A DNA stretch of 64,000 nucleotides from Spongospora subterranea f. sp. subterranea (taxonomy: Eukaryota; Endomyxa: Phytomyxea; Phytomyxea; Plasmodiophorida): contig JAUGWO010000189.1 in assembly GCA_049724395.1 (NCBI GenBank), positions 1 through 64,000 of the forward strand, written 5' to 3'. This document shows, in pieces, positions 55,300 to 64,000 of this stretch. Positions within the stretch are counted from its first letter, which is position 1; each line of letters starts with the position of its first letter. The translations under genes and the position numbers were made by a program. A model generated the notes under the pieces. That model was not told the DNA's origin and searched no databases. It was given only the letters and a program-made list of their open reading frames with translations.

Positions 55300-55995
55300 A
55301 GTGAAGTAGTACAGGAAGTAATGAACCCAACGATCAACACGGTTGTTGAGCAGATCGCCAAGGACCTCTAGTGCATCCGGGTAGGATGAAAACACGAAAT
55401 AGTCAAGTCATCGATAAATTGATTATTCCGGTTTGATATGAGAACAGCTTTGTGAAGTTTCCAGATAGATGAAGTGGAAAGGACTAAACCTTAAGGAAAC
55501 AGGGCAGTAGTGAGACATCCTTGAATACATCAGAATACTACGCCTATATCCATATGAGGCATTGACCATATCCTATGCTCTATCTGTTAATTTATTTCCA
55601 ATACAGGAGCGATTGTCGCGATTACCCGTCTTGGAGACTACCAAAGTGGCGTAAACACAGGCACTGGAGGGATCACGACCAACGAACCCATTCTGATCGA
55701 TAGTGGCTCGATGGCCTTTCACACCGTCTGGATGTGCAGGTCCATCACCGACCTGAACAGTAAACATCATCTCGATCTGAGGGTCCATTGAGAAGACCTT
55801 TGACGGACGATCATGTTCAGGCGTTGACCGCCAAATACTTTCCACCTCACAGTTTTTCGTGTTCTGGGTTGATTGTGCAGGTGAACCGGGGGTTCGGTAC
55901 GAGTTTGTATCAATCTGTGTTTACCATGAAGATTGCTCACTGGCATCATTCGGGTCCATTCTTTTATCGCTGGGTAAATAAAATATTCCATTTGA
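55300..55995 (-). mobile_element. Gypsy-like fossil fragment
   Basis: Minus-strand coding recalls a retroelement protease (FTVQVGDGPAH ... HRATIDQNGFVGRDPSSA near 55640-55760), then a reverse transcriptase-like piece (KAVLISNRNNQFIDDLTI near 55400-55460). It is broken and without LTRs; small and old. Confidence 0.4.
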
Positions 55996-56029
55996 GATCC
56001 AAAGTCACCCAGGCGGGATACCGTATTTG

Positions 56030-57180
56030 ATCGCCTTTACGATTATCGGACAGACATCCCCGTTATGAAGAACCCAATACTTTGCAGATCTCAAAATTGT
56101 CTGTAAATATCTTTGATTGTGGTCAAACACTCAAGGACTCTGCACCGGCAATGAAAGTTTCTGCAGATCGTTGAATAGATACTCAATGGAAGTACTTATA
56201 TTGATTCGTGTTGAACAAACTTAGTGTTTTCAATCGAATCTTGTCAAAACATTTATATTTCACTGATTGTGCAAATGTTTTGTATCGCCTTTGACAGGAT
56301 TAGACATGTGATGGACCAACATTCAGATAAATGTGTCAGAAATCATCAACAATGGATCACCAGGCTCAACAGAAATGTTGGATCAACATATCGCTATTAT
56401 TGCCGCCAATATCGCTGCATTCCTCGTATTGATATAATCTAAAAACGCCCAACTGATACCGGCACCTTCTTTTTCCGGTCTCCAATTTGTCGACAACTTG
56501 AACACAGCCGCATTTGTTGAAGAGATCATTGACAGATCATTTAGTGGCACAATGGATTGGAAGTCATTAGGGAGATAGAGATTCCAACCGATGGGTGAGA
56601 ATCATCAATCTGGTTATGGGCGACAATGGTTTCAATACCTCTATCGATGATCAGTGGTGGTTAATTTGACGCTCGGCCCATTTTATCATATGTGATATCG
56701 TCGTAATATCTTAGAAAACAACCCCTGTCAACGGTTCGAGACTAGAACAGACCGGGATTGGTTTGGCGATAAGTCCATGATTATCATGATTGATGCCATT
56801 TTCCAAAATCTGCTTGCAGAGGCATTGCGATGCCGAATGTGGTTTTCACAAATAATTTAATCAGTTAAAATATTTCCACGATTGATTTTGTCTGTGAAAT
56901 AAATCAAATAGTTGGTGCTCCCCCAATCTGGATGACTCTTGTTATATCTCGTTTCGATCTCAGGTGTGTCATGTTTTGACGTCGGAATATCTGGGTACGA
57001 TATTTTGACGATGGATGTGAATGCCGAGCCAAGTTTTTCATGTTTTACGACGCTTTTTTACCGCTAACCGGGATGTTCTGGGGGTGAAGAGACCATAGTC
57101 TTTGAAGATGGCAGCGTCGGTCGCTTTGTCTCTCATGACACTTTCGTCGGATGTTTACAGGAGCGGAAACATTCAGACAC
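56030..57180. other. No gene; faint copy of the SP partner gene
   Basis: Only a short minus-strand piece near 56560-56640 (IETIVAHNQIDDSHPSVG) resembles the convergent partner of the SP genes. No SP gene was found beside it. The rest has no recognisable signal. Confidence 0.45.
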
Positions 57181-57189
57181 GGTAGTGTC

Positions 57190-58590
57190 CTGGTCTTCTG
57201 CAGACCCAATCTATTCCTTCTCGCCCATTTGGCTCCGTTGCCCTCGACTCAATTACCGACCTTACGCTCTCAGAACTCGAATTGTATCTTATTCATTGAT
57301 CGCCTAACCAATGTTGGTCAATTCGCTCCCTGCCATGGTCCTCCAGACGCCGAGACTACCGTAAACCTGTTCCTGTTTACCATTGTTCGGCTTTATGACA
57401 TCCCCAACCAGATCATTAGTGATCGTGGTCCCCAGTTTTTTGCAAATTCTGGAACCGGTTCGTCCCACTTTTAGGCGCTGATATCTCGTTGACATCGGGT
57501 TATTACTGTCAGACGAACGAACAAGAGCGCCTCAATCAAATCCTGGAACAATACTTGCGTTGTTATACCTCCTATCAACAGAACGATTGGTCTCATCTTC
57601 TTCCTCTTGCAGAATTCTCCTACAACAATTCGCTGCATTCGTTTACGGGATTGTCGCCATCTTCGCGTTGCGTTGATTATCATCCAAAGTTCGATCCCGC
57701 GCTGAATTCTTGTCAAGGGCAAGCACGGGACTGCAGGCAAACAATGGTAATAAAGGCAATTAGAATTACGAATGATGTATTTGATTAAATTTAATCCGTT
57801 TTAACGGTGGAAAAATGGGGTCCTGATATATGTTCAAGTCACCCGTCGTCGACATATGGAATGGCTGGTTCACGACACTTCACCGGCCCACATGTTTGGC
57901 TTCGTGATCAACTTGCCATCGCTCAAACACGTTATTGCGACCATGCCGACCGTCGTCGTTCCTCAACTCGATCGTGTTTAATTATCCACTTTCAACATCC
58001 GTTCGACACGTCAATGTCTCAAACTATCATCTTTCAACATTGGTCCCTTTTCAATCAAAAGAACCCTCGGACCCGTTTACTGCTGACCTGGAGCTACCTC
58101 CTTCGATGACGATCCCCCAGGTTTTCACATTGCCTCACTCTCCCCAGTTGTTATTAACACAATTCCTCATCGTGTTCAGGGACCTCCACCCACAGTTTTT
58201 GTCGACAACGATCTTTAACAGACTCCTCACTCTCTGGTGAATGCCGGTTCTCGACTCCCGGTATCATCGCTCCAATCTTCAATTACCTGATCGATTGGAA
58301 AGGCTACACTCCCGCCGATCGTTCTTGGGGAATCATGTGATATCATGACCCACGACGTCCCTGTTTCACCAAGATCACCCTGAACTTCCTGGTCCCGCAT
58401 TCACAGCACCTCGCCGTCCTCCAGCGTTTGGTACCCGCTCGTCTTGTCGGGGGTAATGTCGTGAACTAGCCTTGCATATGTCCACGACGAGTGATTCGAA
58501 CTTATATCAGGACCCCTTTTTTCCACCGTCAAAACGGATCAAATAAATATAAACCATTTGCAAATTTGATTGCCTTTATTACCATTGACA
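57190..58590 (+). mobile_element. Ty3/gypsy chromovirus fossil, 3' part
   Basis: Related to the element at 61-5228. Integrase core about 57270-57700 (IIRD-type IISDRGPQF, YHLCEFSYNNS-like block), chromodomain region about 58200-58400 (DWKGYTPADRS). An LTR at 58457-58590 follows a G-rich run and starts TGTCGTGAAC. The 5' part is missing. It is broken in several places and contains a solo LTR in the opposite sense (57711-57877). Confidence 0.85.
57711..57877 (-). repeat. Solo LTR nested in the gypsy fossil
   Basis: 167 bases. The reverse complement starts TGTCGTGAACCAGCC and ends TGCTTGCCCTTGACA. It matches the LTR at 58457-58590 (atatcaggacccc, ttccaccgt, aaaacgga, ttgcctttattaccatt) and the ends of the LTRs at 61-5228. 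It is inserted in reverse within the integrase-chromodomain interval. No target duplication was clear. Confidence 0.85.
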
Positions 58591-58863
58591 ACCGATGAGA
58601 TCTATTGGTATTCCTCCATTACCATTATATCTGATCGTACCCGATTCAAACCAATCATTAGACTCGAAATTAAAATCAATCGACATCATTCGAGAGTGAC
58701 AGGCGTAGTCTATAGCCGAAGGAGATGTGAACTCCACGACTTGAACGGAAAACAGTTGAGGTGAATAAAACAGAACAGTGGTATGAACCTGTGAATATGC
58801 CCTAAACCCATCAAGTTTATTTGATTTTTGATCGAGTTTGCTTCGTTCTTAGCGGGTCAACTC
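58591..58863. other. Intergenic, nothing recognised
   Basis: Separates the gypsy LTR from the 3' end of the next minus-strand gene; no signal was seen. Confidence 0.4.
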
Positions 58864-61069
58864 TTATCGAATTTTGTTTGACCGAAATTCATATGGGCAA
58901 ATATCAGATCCCTTTTTGCGTGATCCAGGACAGCAATTGCGATTGAACTTGCAGTACGATATTGATTTTCCCCATCTCAGAACAAATTCCAAAAGTTTTC
59001 CGCCGCAGTGACGATGAAAACAATTTAAGATAGGACGAATGCTATCTCTGACAAGAGCAGTTAATTTGGGATTGGCCGGTCTCGTTGCCTTTGTCTTCGC
59101 AATCTCGAACTTTTCATACTGCTCGAGAATCTCGGTAAACGATTTAAGGAGGTCTCGGGGTGATTGATGGCGAAGATAAAGTCTTGCTGGAATATCAAAT
59201 TGAATCTGGTAAAATTCGCAACGACGCGACTCCAAGCCATGACATTCGTTTGTGCTGAATTGCGAATGCCGGAATTCAGGGCCCCATTTTTCAATCCATG
59301 CATCTATATTTTGGCGACAGTGATGAACAAAGCATCCCCAAATGGGTTTCGCAGACAGGTAATAGAAATTTTGAAAACGACGTCGGACCTTAAGGCTATG
59401 TAATTGGTATTTCTCGACGAATTCCCCACACAGATTGAGGTTTGTTTCGACCGTTTTTTTTGACGCTAAAACAGCACCAATGAGAGCTTGAAGATCCGAT
59501 GTTTCGGAGCAGTATCTGAAAGCGCAAATGTTAATCAATATTTGTAAAACAAAGGCGTATGAAACCTGTCGTCAGGGTTTCCGAAACTTTTTACCTCTCG
59601 TAACCGCAGGGTTGGAGAACTGTGCCATGACCGGGGCAGCAATTCTGATCAAAGAAACGATGGTCAAAACACGGGCCCCAACGTGTCTGGAACAGGCGAA
59701 TGTCTTTGTCGCAACATTTGATGAGACATTTAAGGACGGGTATGCACGTGGCCTTGAGATCCGCAAACACCTCAACACAAATACTGGAGAGCAGCAAACT
59801 GGAAGAGGCCAGCTTCAAAAAAAAATTCGAAATTACCATCAATTTTTGCAGGGTGCTGGTTGCCTTTTTGATTTGACTACGCTGAGGAAAATCGAAGATG
59901 TTTTGTCCGACCTCAAGGGTGTCATCCCCGGGTGGCTTTCCAAGCAACAGTAGTTCCGACATGGCGACACTGTCGTAAAACTCGGCCTCGGCGGAATTGG
60001 GCTTTTTTCCCTAAGTAGACGATCACGTTTGTGATCATCAAATCCCAGACAGAGTGGACCACTACGGTTCTGACCAGAAACGCACAGAGGCTATTATAGT
60101 CTTTGACCTCATCCTGGTGGAGGTTTAAGAGCGGACTGAGCTTTTTCAGTTGGATGAAGTACTTTTGTTTGAAACAAAAATCCTGTTGTTGACTTTGCCC
60201 CAGAATTACATCCTAAGTACACAATCAGCAGTTATTGGCAATCGTGAATTCGGCAATCACTTACTGGCACAAAAAACTGAGGATTTATCGTATTTTGGAT
60301 TGATTGTTCACCATCATTAGTGATACGCCATGCATCATTTGAAGTTGTGTTCGGGTTCCAATCCTAAGACAAACTTAGCAAACCGAACCACAATTTGGGA
60401 CATGAGCTGAACGCCTGAATTGTTCGAGGAACTTTCACCTACCTCCTGGGCGTTGTTGTTATCGGGCATGAGATTCTCTGGAAAATCTTTGGACGGCAAC
60501 ATTTCCGAATGAGTTGGAAGTTGATTTAAATCGAAAAAACAAACGATTTTTTCGCCCACTTCTCTCAACTGTTGAGAATCGATTCTGATATGGGATGCAC
60601 CAATTTTCGAATTGGTGCTCGAATCCCATTTCTAAGAACGCATTTAGCAAATCGAATCACGATCTGAAGAAGAATTGAACGAATACATGAATCGAGGAAC
60701 AATCACCAAAATGGGCGACGCCTCTTGTGTTTGAATAATCAGACGCCAAGAAGGAATTGCCTTTCAGAGATTTTGACTCCCTTGTTGTCGAAGATTCAAA
60801 TAATGGAAATGTTAAAACTTGCTTTTCGCCATCGAACATTGGACAACGCGACATGGCGTCCTGAAAGAACCAATGCTTTCCAATTTTGGGCAATATTTTG
60901 GAGGGACGTTCCTGATCTATACCGGGAAAGTGGAGGAGGCGATTCTAGGGGCGACATGGGACTGATTTGAGCCAAGCGGGTTGTCCCCACCAGGTTCAGC
61001 TTCGATTGTCGCAGATCGAGTCGACCCGACCGCCACAAACAGCAATCCCAACAAGTTGAGGGCATGCAT
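58864..61069 (-). CDS. Secreted cysteine-rich repeat protein, multi-exon
   Basis: Exon 1 61069-60923 (signal peptide MHALNLLGLLFVAVGSTRSA); intron 60922-60861; exon 2 from 60860, whose end is not resolved; exon 60568-60443; exon 60363-60265; exon 60212-60066; exon 60010-59595; last exon 59515-58864. The placed introns are 52-79 bp with GT-AG ends (for example gtaagt, gtaggt, ctttcag), and all the joins from 60568 on keep frame. The product is roughly 590 residues. Exons around 60860-60690 and 60568-60265 look like an old internal duplication (both GEKxV...F). The C-terminal half has three copies of a ~60-residue unit with a RWG...C.F..NCCPG...C.YE core (59600-59780, 59230-59350, 58880-59060). 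No known family. Disulfide-rich, probably extracellular. Confidence 0.75.
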
Positions 61070-61248
61070 TGGAGAAATGGCGCAACAGTAGGTAGCGCCG
61101 TTCTCCAAGTGGCAAAGATGAGTTTTAGAGTCAAACATGAGACGAACGGCACTGGGTGCTGTACGCGAGGGTGCCAACTGCGACGTTGTGCTTGTTAATA
61201 CAGTAGGTTCTTCTCCGATGCAGATGACCGGTTTTCACTCCAATCTAC

Positions 61249-61713
61249 TCAACTGTCCTGCTGGATTTTGTGATTGAGTTCTGCCTTTGTCAACATGCTG
61301 CGATCATCGAAGCCAACGTCGTAGGAAAGAGAGATAAGGATTCTGCAAGTGTCGTCAAATCTGTTGATTGCGCAAATCAAAACGGGGTAGTCAGTAGAAT
61401 AGCTCTTTTTTGTTTGAAAAGGAATTCCGCAGTGAACGGGAAGGAATGTTGTCAGGTTAGGGAGGGTGAAGACGCCCACATTAATACTGAAAATGTCGAA
61501 TGGCGCCCAGGTTGAATCTGTATCTGAGAACCTGTGCCACTGTAAAGGTCTGTAATGGGATCCAAACGGGAATCTGCGATTTCGAGACGTAATGAGCAGG
61601 CGGTGAAGATCAACACTGACGTAGGGGTCACATGGCATCCAAAAACCTGTCATTATACCTGATGTGCTGTGAATGCAATTCGCGAACAGAATGGACTGAA
61701 ATAAAACACTCAT
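61249..61713 (-). CDS. Single-exon secreted protein, unknown family
   Basis: 154 residues. Residues 1-19 (MSVLFQSILFANCIHSTSG) form a plausible signal peptide. The mature part has aromatic- and Pro-rich stretches (TGFWMPCDPYVSVD, FPFGSHYRPLQWHRF), four cysteines or so, and a C-terminal RILISLSYDVGFDDRSM. Small secreted RNase-like folds have similar length and cysteine number, but no catalytic pattern was recognised. It lies head-behind-tail with the cysteine-rich gene on the same strand, about 180 bases upstream of that gene's start. Confidence 0.6.
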   Translation of the reverse strand: MSVLFQSILFANCIHSTSGIMTGFWMPCDPYVSVDLHRLLITSRNRRFPFGSHYRPLQWHRFSDTDSTWAPFDIFSINVGVFTLPNLTTFLPVHCGIPFQTKKSYSTDYPVLICAINRFDDTCRILISLSYDVGFDDRSMLTKAELNHKIQQDS

Positions 61714-62500
61714 TTTTCCTTGAAATAGAAATTTTTGCTCATGCTCAATTTTCTAGCTCATGTGTTGATTTGCCGGGTTTGTTTGTTCATTGTTTTTCCC
61801 TGGGATTGGTTGATATGGTGATGTTTTTTCGTATGTATTCTGACCCGGCCCAGGTCCTACAAGTAGGATCGAAGTGTCAGTAAATATGATGGTAGTGAAG
61901 GAATAGCCGGGAGTCATGGCCTCTTCCAAGTATTGAGAACAACCGAACCACAACAAAACTTATATATCGGATACATTGAACCGTAAAAAGTTTGGCGATT
62001 ACCGAATTTCTGAATACCACGATAATACCGACTTGACGACACAGGAAAAAATTGATTTATCGGACTAGGGCAACTCAGGAAGCACTACATGAGAATGACG
62101 ATCTCGAGAACAGACACAACATGAATAACATACCATAGCAACAAAGGAGTAGCAATATCCACATTAGTAATGATTAAAAATAGAAATTATATATAGGAAA
62201 CCTGATGTCGCACGATGAACAGACAATGTAGCTAAACCAAACCACCTTACAATGCCATGGTCGAATATCGTCTCACACAGAGTTATCGGCAAATCACCCC
62301 TCCTGACAACATGAATCAACAATTGTTGCGGAATCACAAACCACATTGATGCTGCATCTTCTTTGTGCTGTGACCTCAAAGATGTCATAGAGACCTACCA
62401 CAAACGTGTTGAACGCAATCACAAAAAAAGGACACGTCCGTTCGTGGTCATCGTCTATGCCTTGACACCAAAGATGTGAACAGCAGATCAGAACGACAAC
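61714..62500. other. No gene recognised
   Basis: Presumed promoter side of the secreted gene at 61249-61713, and AT-rich spacer. Around 62385-62485 the words gtcatcgtctatgcc and aaagatgtgaacagc repeat those near 28303-28340, another trace of the duplicated block around SP2. Confidence 0.45.
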
Positions 62501-62507
62501 GTAATCG

Positions 62508-62697
62508 GGTGGGGACAGGTCCCATTCGGTGTGGTCGTTATGACAGATTATGGGGATGAATTCAGCTGGTCTAATTGGTTCAGTGGATACCCAAGGGTAC
62601 TTGTAGCGGCCAGGAGAGAGTAGGGAAAATATGGGAGTACACAGGATTACCCGACCAATAAGAACCCGCCAACATTTGTATACCATACCATACCGTT
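62508..62697 (+). repeat. Dispersed repeat, copy 2
   Basis: Matches 29163-29313 (caggtcccattcggtgtgg ... cttgtagcggccagg ... gagtacacaggatta ... accaataagaacccgcc), with an extra middle segment. It lies in a different context from copy 1, so it may be a small mobile unit. Confidence 0.8.
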
Positions 62698-62879
62698 CCC
62701 CAGTCTAGTCCTTCGTCATCAGCCTTTCTTAGTCCCAAGTTCATACCACAGGTGACGATTACGTAATGGATATTGGAGAGTCAACAAAGAACGAACTTAC
62801 CCAAGCCATTGAAAACATCATGATTTCACGAGCTGTACAAGACGGTATCGGCCAGGCAAAAGGAAACGATTCGCCGATC

Positions 62880-63480
62880 TCGTTTTAAAACATTCCGACA
62901 TACGGCGCATCAAACTCGGACGAGATCCACCCGATAAGGTCGAACCAATGACGCTGCATGTTAAACCGGGTTGCCCCAACATGTTCGAACCACGACCCGG
63001 CGCTATTCTCCCCTACACCGGGCGTTCATGCTCGCCACACTACAGAACTGGGAGGAACGGTGTCACCTTCAGGATCCCACACGCCCGATCAGCATCAGCA
63101 TGTTGAAAAAGACTGCTCTCAGGGCATTCCGCCATTTATTAACACCAGGGCAGTGAGCGGAATACATGAAAGGACCATTTACCCCATGCCTCATCTAGAC
63201 ATTGTTTATCATATCTTCGCCATGCCTCTACGTTTATACTGCTGGACGCGTTTAAGGGATATTGGCACAATTTTCTCTCGATCCAGATTCTCGGGAGCGC
63301 TGTTCATTTTGACACACGAGGCGGGTTTTACGTCACCTCGTATTATCCAGGGCTTTTGCCGATGCGGTGTTTGCTTTCCAATCAAAGATCCAACAGGTGC
63401 AAGGCAATCTCCTCTACAAGTGTTATTGATTGATAATTTGTTAGGTTATGCAAGCAGCATTGCGATTATTTGGTGACGGA
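62880..63480 (+). mobile_element. Ty3/gypsy fossil fragment, start of reverse transcriptase
   Basis: Plus-strand pieces recall the N-terminal reverse transcriptase of gypsy elements: ATLQNWEER then DPTRPIS near 63030-63100, YPMPHLDIVYHIF near 63178-63216, LTHEAGFTSPRIIQGF near 63307-63354, and a DNLLGYASS block near 63430-63456. It is broken several times, without LTRs. It resembles the fossil at 47170-49250. Confidence 0.65.
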
Positions 63481-63699
63481 GATGCCAGTGACGACGAAAT
63501 AGGAAAAGTTTACAGAGTTCGGGTGACACCACGTATTCGGACTTTGATCATATCACGTGTTGAAGTTATGGAGTTTACTGAAAACATAAACGAGGATGCG
63601 GCGTCAGAGATGTTTAATAACCATATTCATGGACTGTTTGGGTATTTCGGTAAAATCAATTTTTCGTGGGACGATCTGGGGTAAAAGATTACGCGCACG

Positions 63700-64000
63700 A
63701 TGATAAAGAACTGTTATGCCGTCCAAGTTTCATTATTCCCGATCGTGGTCGCTTTTGCTCAATGTAGCCAAGCTTCAACTATTAATCCGGCGACAACGCT
63801 TGTGGATGAAGTCGAGAATATCAATAATGAAGGCGTGACAGCGAATAGGGTCACAGATGTCAGAAAAAGAACACTGCAGCAAATGTCTACATTGAAGGAT
63901 CGAGAAACCGTAATACAAAGGATGCATGAGGACGCTGAGGAAAATCGTGACAACCACGTCATATCTAGTGCAGTGAAACACATTTCGACACGATTTTTCA
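63700..64000 (+). CDS. Secreted protein, N-terminal part, cut by window end
   Basis: The ATG at 63700 opens a frame that stays open to the last base, at least 100 residues. Residues 1-25 (MIKNCYAVQVSLFPIVVAFA, then QCSQA) look like a signal peptide with a likely cut after QCSQA. The mature part is charged and helical (VDEVENINNEG, TLQQMSTLKDRETVIQRMHE) and may form a coiled coil. No family was recognised. The remainder lies outside the window. Confidence 0.6.
   Translation, partial: MIKNCYAVQVSLFPIVVAFAQCSQASTINPATTLVDEVENINNEGVTANRVTDVRKRTLQQMSTLKDRETVIQRMHEDAEENRDNHVISSAVKHISTRFF

Noticed and set aside
63448-63684. 78-codon plus frame ending FSWDDLG as a Myb/SANT remnant
   Set aside because: Only the last few residues recall the family; the beginning overlaps reverse transcriptase coding.
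1-64000. Polintons, envelope-bearing elements or virus capsid genes
   Set aside because: No capsid, envelope or protein-primed polymerase motif was seen; only LTR-type, MULE, Harbinger, DDE_1 and a possible Penelope-like element.

Overview
The window looks like accessory, repeat-rich DNA of a eukaryote, most likely a fungus or fungus-like parasite. The reasons are short spliceosomal introns (44-79 bp wherever both ends can be placed), a chromodomain Ty3/gypsy element of fungal style, MULE, PIF/Harbinger and pogo-type DNA transposons, and many single-copy or duplicated genes that begin with a signal peptide. No bacterial operons, rRNA, tRNA or CRISPR were seen. The species cannot be fixed from sequence alone.

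Layout. 56-5233: a Ty3/gypsy chromovirus fossil with both LTRs and a 5-bp target duplication. 6082-9925: a nearly whole MULE (MULE1) with 72-bp terminal inverted repeats and a perfect 9-bp target duplication. It carries a zinc-finger gene with an inverted duplicate and a spliced transposase gene. It sits in a 71-bp tandem repeat upstream of a small secreted or membrane protein gene (10290-10703). 11160-11900 holds a reverse transcriptase remnant. 13073-14432 and 15677-16308 are tandem two-exon secreted genes sharing an ~80-residue repeat; 17518-18041 is a third two-exon secreted gene. 18138-21201 is a decayed second MULE (MULE2) lying between that gene and a divergent secreted gene.

21387-56700 is a cluster of one secreted protein family (called SP family here): SP1 21387-23132, a relic at 24482-25260, SP2 29593-30654, SP3 40232-41241 (frameshifted) and SP4 51297-52370. 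These copies are embedded in duplicated blocks that also contain decayed partner genes. The cluster is interrupted by a Harbinger element split by a nested Ty3/gypsy fossil (31600-36072), a 2.3-kb minisatellite of 36-bp units (36089-38370), a pogo-type transposase relic (38371-38800), a second DDE relic (44250-45306), a gypsy fossil (47170-49250), a 12-bp minisatellite and a second Harbinger (49489-50754).

55300-58590 holds gypsy fossils, one containing an oppositely oriented solo LTR. 58864-61069 is a multi-exon gene for a secreted cysteine-rich repeat protein, followed by a one-exon secreted protein (61249-61713). Another gypsy fossil lies at 62880-63480, and the start of one more secreted protein runs off the window end (63700-64000).

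No shared metabolic pathway is visible. The common theme is secreted, fast-changing proteins of unknown function set in transposon-rich DNA, as in effector-like compartments of parasites. That role is an inference.
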